From positions 1 through 41,978 of the forward strand of contig JAJFVC010000002.1 of assembly GCA_021372005.1 (NCBI GenBank): 41,978 nucleotides of DNA, written 5' to 3'. The position numbers were made by a program, and so were the translations under genes. The notes beneath the pieces were generated by a model. That model searched no databases. It had not been told where the DNA came from and saw only the letters and a program-made list of their open reading frames with translations. Positions 38,639 to 41,978 of this stretch are shown here, piece by piece (the first letter of the stretch is position 1; each line of letters opens with the position of its first letter). This DNA is from Planctomycetaceae bacterium (lineage in GTDB: Bacteria > Planctomycetota > Planctomycetia > Pirellulales > Thermoguttaceae).

Positions 38639-40738
38639 TTACTCTTCTTCCTCTTCCTTCATCTGCGCCTTGGCAATGATCTCTTGCGTCACGTTGCCGG
38701 GCACGATGTCGTAGTGGCTGAACTCGATCGTGTAGCTGCCGCGGCCGCCGGTGATGCTCGAAAGGCTTCTGGCATAGGTGGTCACTTCGGCCAACGGCAC
38801 CTCGGCGATGACCGTCTGCAAATCGCCGCCGGCCGAGTCCATGCTCAACACCCGACCGCGACGGCCCGACATGTCGCTGTTAATGTCGCCGACGTTGCCC
38901 GTCGGAACCGTCACCTCCAATCGCACGATCGGCTCGAGCAACGCGGGCTTCGACTGCTGGAACACGTTGCGGAAGGCCATCGACGCGGCCGTCTTGAACG
39001 CCTGCTCCGAGCTGTCGACCGGATGATGCTTGCCAAAAAACACTTCGACACAGATGTTTTGCACCTTGTAGCCGGCGATCACGCCGCGTTCGAGCCGCTC
39101 GCGGAAACCCTTTTCCACGGCTGGCATGAAATTGCCCGGGATCGTGCCGCCGACGACCGAATCGATCCACAGGAAGTTGTTCGCCGCGTCATAGTGCGTT
39201 TCCTTCAAGTTCGGAAACTTCGCCTTCGTGGCCCACTCCTCGACGTTGACGTCCTTCGGCAGCGGAACCATGCGGATATGCACCTCGCCGAACTGGCCGC
39301 GTCCGCCCGTCTGTTTCTTATGCCGATACATGCCCTCGGCGTTGGCCTGGATCGTCTCGCGATACGGAATCTTCGGCTCGCGCGTCTCGACCTCGACCTT
39401 GTCGCGCCGCTTCAACCGCTCGCGCAGAATCTGCAAGTGCAGTTCGCTCATGCCGGTGATGACCATTTCCTTGGTCTGCGGATCCAAATCGCGATGGAAC
39501 GTCGAATCCTCCTCGCAAATCTTTTGCAGCGCGCCGGACAACTTGCCTTCGTCGCCGCGGCTCTTCGGCGTGGCGGCCAATCCGACCATCGGCCTCGGGA
39601 ACGGAATCGGCGGCAGCGTGCACTCGCCGATCGACGTGCCGGTGTGCAGATCCTCGGCCTTTGCGACGGCCACGATTCCGCCCGGCCCAACCTCGTCGAT
39701 CGGTTCGGTCGCTTCGCCCTGCACCTGGAACAGTCCGGCCAACTTGACCGGCTTCCGAACGCCGACGACGGGCACGCTCGAATCCTTTTTCAACGTGCCC
39801 GAGAACACACGAATGAAACTAAGTTTCTGAACGAACGGGTCGATGCGGGTTTTGAACACCTGGGCGATCAGCGGGGCGGCCGGATCGGCCTTGATTTCCA
39901 CCTCTTCGCCGGCGGCGTTTTTGGCCGTCCGCGTCAATGCATCGGGCGGCAACGCGCACAAGCCTATCGCTTCGAGCAACTCCGTCACGCCAACGCCCGT
40001 CTTGCCGGACGTGCAAACCATCGGAATCAGCGAACCTTGGGCGACCGCTTGGACGATCAGCCGCGAGACTTCCTCGTCGGTCGGCTGCGTGCCCTCGAAA
40101 TAACGCTCCATCACGCCTTCGTCGACTTCGATGATCGACTCCAACAGCGATTGGCTGATCTCGGACGGATCGACCAGCGCGCCGCTCGAGTCGGCCGGCG
40201 GCTTCAACGCGCTGACCACGCCGCGGAAATCCGCTCCTTGGCCCAACGGAACGTTCAGCAACACGCACGCCTTGCCAAACAATTCTTGGATGCCGTCGAC
40301 CAGCGCGGTGAAATCGATGTTGTCGGCGTCCATCCGATTCAACACGATCATCCGCCCCAGGCCGGCTTTCTTCGCCTCGTTGAACACGCGGCGGGTGTTC
40401 ACCTCGATGCCCGACTGAGCGTTGATCACGATGGCCACCGTGTCGACGCCCCGCATCGCTCCGATCGCCTGGCCGATGAAATCGGGATAGCCCGGCGTGT
40501 CGATCATGCAGTAGTGTTTGCCGGCGTGCTCGCAATGCACCACGCTCGACTCGATCGTGTATTTGTGCTGCTTTTCCTCTTCGTCGAAATCGCAGACGCT
40601 CGTGCCGTCTTCGACGCTGGCCGGCCGCCCGACCGCCCCGGTGCTGGTGAGAATCTTATCGATCAGCATCGTCTTGCCGGACGAGCCGTGACCACAAAAC
40701 GCGACGTTACGAATCTGCTCGACGGAATACTTGGCCAT
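38639..40738 (-). CDS. Elongation factor G-like GTPase (EF-G2 type)
   Basis: This encodes 699 residues. The G domain has GHGSSGKT at 16-23, as in EF-G2/EF-G-like proteins, where canonical EF-G has AHIDAGKT. The switch I region reads CDFDEEEKQHKYTIESS and lacks the usual RGITI. DTPGYPDF follows. The base-recognition motif is NRMD instead of NKMD. Domains II to V are complete, with GMSELHLQILRERLKRR in domain III and GDINSDMSGRRGRVLSMDS in domain V. Proteins of this group are paralogues whose role in translocation or recycling varies. The gene is alone, not in a str operon. The ATG has GAGGAA upstream. The C-terminus ends in five glutamates. Confidence 0.88.
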   Translation of the reverse strand: MAKYSVEQIRNVAFCGHGSSGKTMLIDKILTSTGAVGRPASVEDGTSVCDFDEEEKQHKYTIESSVVHCEHAGKHYCMIDTPGYPDFIGQAIGAMRGVDTVAIVINAQSGIEVNTRRVFNEAKKAGLGRMIVLNRMDADNIDFTALVDGIQELFGKACVLLNVPLGQGADFRGVVSALKPPADSSGALVDPSEISQSLLESIIEVDEGVMERYFEGTQPTDEEVSRLIVQAVAQGSLIPMVCTSGKTGVGVTELLEAIGLCALPPDALTRTAKNAAGEEVEIKADPAAPLIAQVFKTRIDPFVQKLSFIRVFSGTLKKDSSVPVVGVRKPVKLAGLFQVQGEATEPIDEVGPGGIVAVAKAEDLHTGTSIGECTLPPIPFPRPMVGLAATPKSRGDEGKLSGALQKICEEDSTFHRDLDPQTKEMVITGMSELHLQILRERLKRRDKVEVETREPKIPYRETIQANAEGMYRHKKQTGGRGQFGEVHIRMVPLPKDVNVEEWATKAKFPNLKETHYDAANNFLWIDSVVGGTIPGNFMPAVEKGFRERLERGVIAGYKVQNICVEVFFGKHHPVDSSEQAFKTAASMAFRNVFQQSKPALLEPIVRLEVTVPTGNVGDINSDMSGRRGRVLSMDSAGGDLQTVIAEVPLAEVTTYARSLSSITGGRGSYTIEFSHYDIVPGNVTQEIIAKAQMKEEEEE

Positions 40739-40790
40739 GAGAAGTTTCCTCGCTTGGCAGCCAGTTTTGCACCAAAAGGGTTTTGGGGTG

Positions 40791-40917
40791 AGACGAAGGA
40801 AAAAAGGGAAAATGGAAAAACCGGGGGGAAACGCTATTCTTGCTAGTTATCGGCCAAGCGCCGATTTATCCTTCCTTTCCATTTTTCCCCTTTCCCATTT
40901 TTCCTTTCCACACCCAA
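40791..40917. repeat. Imperfect purine/pyrimidine inverted repeat between EF-G2 and hisA
   Basis: A purine-rich block (around 40793-40820) is the imperfect reverse complement of a pyrimidine-rich block (around 40870-40917), giving a potential stem of ~25 bp. A perfect small hairpin ATCGGC/GCCGAT (40849-40865) lies between them. It separates the two minus-strand genes and could end EF-G2 leader or readthrough transcripts, but no clean terminator is seen. Confidence 0.4.
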
Positions 40918-40942
40918 CCCGTTGGGCTTTTTGAATTTTCTC

Positions 40943-41683
40943 CTATCTTTTCTGATTGTTACATTCGGAAGGTTCCGCCACCGCCAACGCATCCGCCAAG
41001 GTCAACGAACCCTCGTACAACGCCCGACCGATGATGCAACCGGCCATCGGCACAGCCGCCAATCGCACCACGTCCTCGCGGGTCGTCACGCCGCCCGAGG
41101 CCACGACCGGCCACGGCGCCGCCGCCTGCATCTCGGCCATCGCCGCCACGTTCGGACCGGTCATCATGCCGTCCGTGGCGATGTCGGTGTACACCAGGGC
41201 CGCCAACGGTTCGCCGACAAACCATTGGGCCAGCTCCACGGCCGACACCTTGCTGGTCGACAGCCAACCTTCGGTGGCCACCTGTCCGCCGCGAGCGTCG
41301 ATGCCCAACACCAACCGATCGGGATACGTGCGGCACATTTGCCGAAACCAATCGGGCTCGCGCAGGGCCAACGTGCCGATCACCAGCCGCCGGAGCCCCA
41401 GATCGAGCAGCGTGCGAATCGACTCCTCGTTGCGGACGCCGCCGCCCAACTCGCACATCACCCCGGACGTTTTGACGATCGACCGCACGCTGGCCAAATT
41501 GGCCGGCCGGCCTTCCCGGGCCCCGTCCAGATCGACCAAGTGCAACCGGGTTGCGCCTTGTTCGACCCAATGGCGGGCCATAGCGGCCGGGTCGTCGCCG
41601 AAAACGGTCTCCTGCCGGTAATCGCCCTGCCGAAGGCGTACACATTTCCCCCCTCGGAGGTCGATGGCCGGCCAGATTTCCAC
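40943..41683 (-). CDS. hisA: ProFAR isomerase (HisA)
   Basis: This encodes 246 residues of the HisA/HisF TIM-barrel family. HisA isomerises ProFAR to PRFAR in histidine synthesis, the substrate for HisH-HisF. IWPAIDLRGGKCVRLRQGDY carries the catalytic Asp. CELGGGVRNEESI and VVASGGVTTREDVV form the two phosphate-binding sites, and VYTDIATDGMMTGPN carries the second catalytic Asp. A GTG start at 41683 is chosen because the family begins exactly there (VEIWPAIDLR) and TAGGAG lies 10 nt upstream. The longer frame to 41818 runs into queA. The promoter is at 41732-41760. Confidence 0.95.
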   Translation of the reverse strand: MEIWPAIDLRGGKCVRLRQGDYRQETVFGDDPAAMARHWVEQGATRLHLVDLDGAREGRPANLASVRSIVKTSGVMCELGGGVRNEESIRTLLDLGLRRLVIGTLALREPDWFRQMCRTYPDRLVLGIDARGGQVATEGWLSTSKVSAVELAQWFVGEPLAALVYTDIATDGMMTGPNVAAMAEMQAAAPWPVVASGGVTTREDVVRLAAVPMAGCIIGRALYEGSLTLADALAVAEPSECNNQKR

Positions 41684-41731
41684 GGTGTCGATACTCCTAC
41701 CCAAGAGTCGGGCGCGAGCGGCAAAACGCAC

Positions 41732-41760
41732 AATATGACACACACGAAGGCAACGTGCAA
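41732..41760 (-). promoter_or_regulatory. Promoter of hisA
   Basis: On the minus strand TTGCAC (41760-41755) and CATATT (41737-41732) are 17 nt apart, about 50 nt before the GTG start. Confidence 0.5.
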
Positions 41761-41814
41761 GCGGGGGGGGCGGCCCGAAAATTCCACGGATTCCGCCACA
41801 TCGCGTCGGACCGC

Positions 41815-41978
41815 TCAAAGAATCAGCATCGCGTCGCCGTAGCTGTAAAAGCGGTATTGCTCGCGAACCGCCTCCTCATACGCTCGGCGAATCAACGCGT
41901 CGCCGCCGAATGTGCGGACCAGCACCAACAGCGTCGTACGCGGCAAGTGAAAATTGGTCAGCAGCGCGTCGACCGCCC
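41815..41978 (-). CDS. queA: S-adenosylmethionine:tRNA ribosyltransferase-isomerase, C-terminal part (cut by window edge)
   Basis: The last 53 complete codons of a frame entering from the right edge read [20 protein letters not shown] and end [13 protein letters not shown]. This is the characteristic C-terminus of QueA, which moves the ribosyl part of SAM to 7-aminomethyl-7-deazaguanine in tRNA to form epoxyqueuosine. The TGA is at 41817-41815. The 5' part of the gene is outside the window. hisA starts 131 nt downstream with its own promoter. Confidence 0.92.
   Translation of the reverse strand, partial: AVDALLTNFHLPRTTLLVLVRTFGGDALIRRAYEEAVREQYRFYSYGDAMLIL

Noticed and set aside
38573-40846. 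A 757-codon open frame on the plus strand
   Set aside because: It is the antisense shadow of the complete EF-G2-type gene; its product is Arg/His/Leu-rich without motifs.
1-41978. CRISPR arrays, restriction, toxin-antitoxin or other defence cassettes
   Set aside because: No regularly spaced repeats and no recognisable defence genes were seen; the window is mostly housekeeping genes apart from the left edge.

Overview
The window looks like the chromosome of a member of Planctomycetota, probably Pirellulales-like. The signs are high GC, scattered biosynthetic genes (hisH, hisA, trpE and cysE each stand apart), a DUF1080 protein, a YfdX lipoprotein, an EF-G2-type GTPase, a BshB1-like LmbE deacetylase and several secreted or membrane proteins known only as planctomycete hypotheticals. 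This placement is inference from gene content; there is no rRNA to confirm it. Many promoters have a readable sigma70-like form: a TTGNNN box, 16-17 nt (mostly 17), then a TANNNT, GANNAT or CATATT box. They help to choose start codons.

Layout. 1-370: the edge of an integrated element, with a cut-off lower-GC gene and the 3' half of a tRNA-Arg(UCG) lacking its 5' half, as expected of an attachment site. 600-2560 (minus): YfdX lipoprotein and a YhaM-type OB/HD exonuclease. 2660-5170 (plus): NUDIX protein, A-type Fe-S carrier, acylphosphatase, ABC-2 permease. 5186-9891: a secreted STN-like protein (minus), a xylose-isomerase-like TIM barrel, and a secreted zinc-peptidase-like protein translationally coupled to a phosphopantetheinyl transferase. 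9917-21493 (minus): a 1146-residue orphan membrane protein with a probably leaderless mRNA, a UvrD-type helicase, a GT-C-like glycosyltransferase, HtrA with an intrinsic terminator, then UPF0210 and a double-ACT protein in one operon. 21605-23767 (plus): nucleoside phosphorylase-like protein and MgtC/DUF4010 transporter. 23771-27811 (minus): two coupled planctomycete proteins and a U32/DUF3656 (RlhA-like) protein. 28018-31141 (plus): ndk, trpE and a MenC-like enolase. 31145-36440 (minus): GNAT-like orphan, FtsK, BshB1-like deacetylase, DUF1080 protein. 36771-37379 (plus): hisH. 37383-41978 (minus): cysE, EF-G2, hisA and the 3' end of queA.

The most interesting object is upstream of cysE. Between a good promoter and the serine acetyltransferase start lies an unannotated 18-codon reading frame ([18 protein letters not shown]) with five cysteine codons. 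Its stop lies in the loop of a perfect 9-bp hairpin, and an 8-nt segment of it can pair with the cysE Shine-Dalgarno. This has the architecture of a cysteine-sensing leader-peptide attenuator controlling the first committed step of cysteine synthesis. Other points worth attention are the tRNA-Arg att remnant, an 18-bp perfect palindrome upstream of a GNAT-like orphan gene, a promoter-like site antisense to the bshB1-like gene, and three convergent gene pairs whose stop codons are only 3 nt apart.
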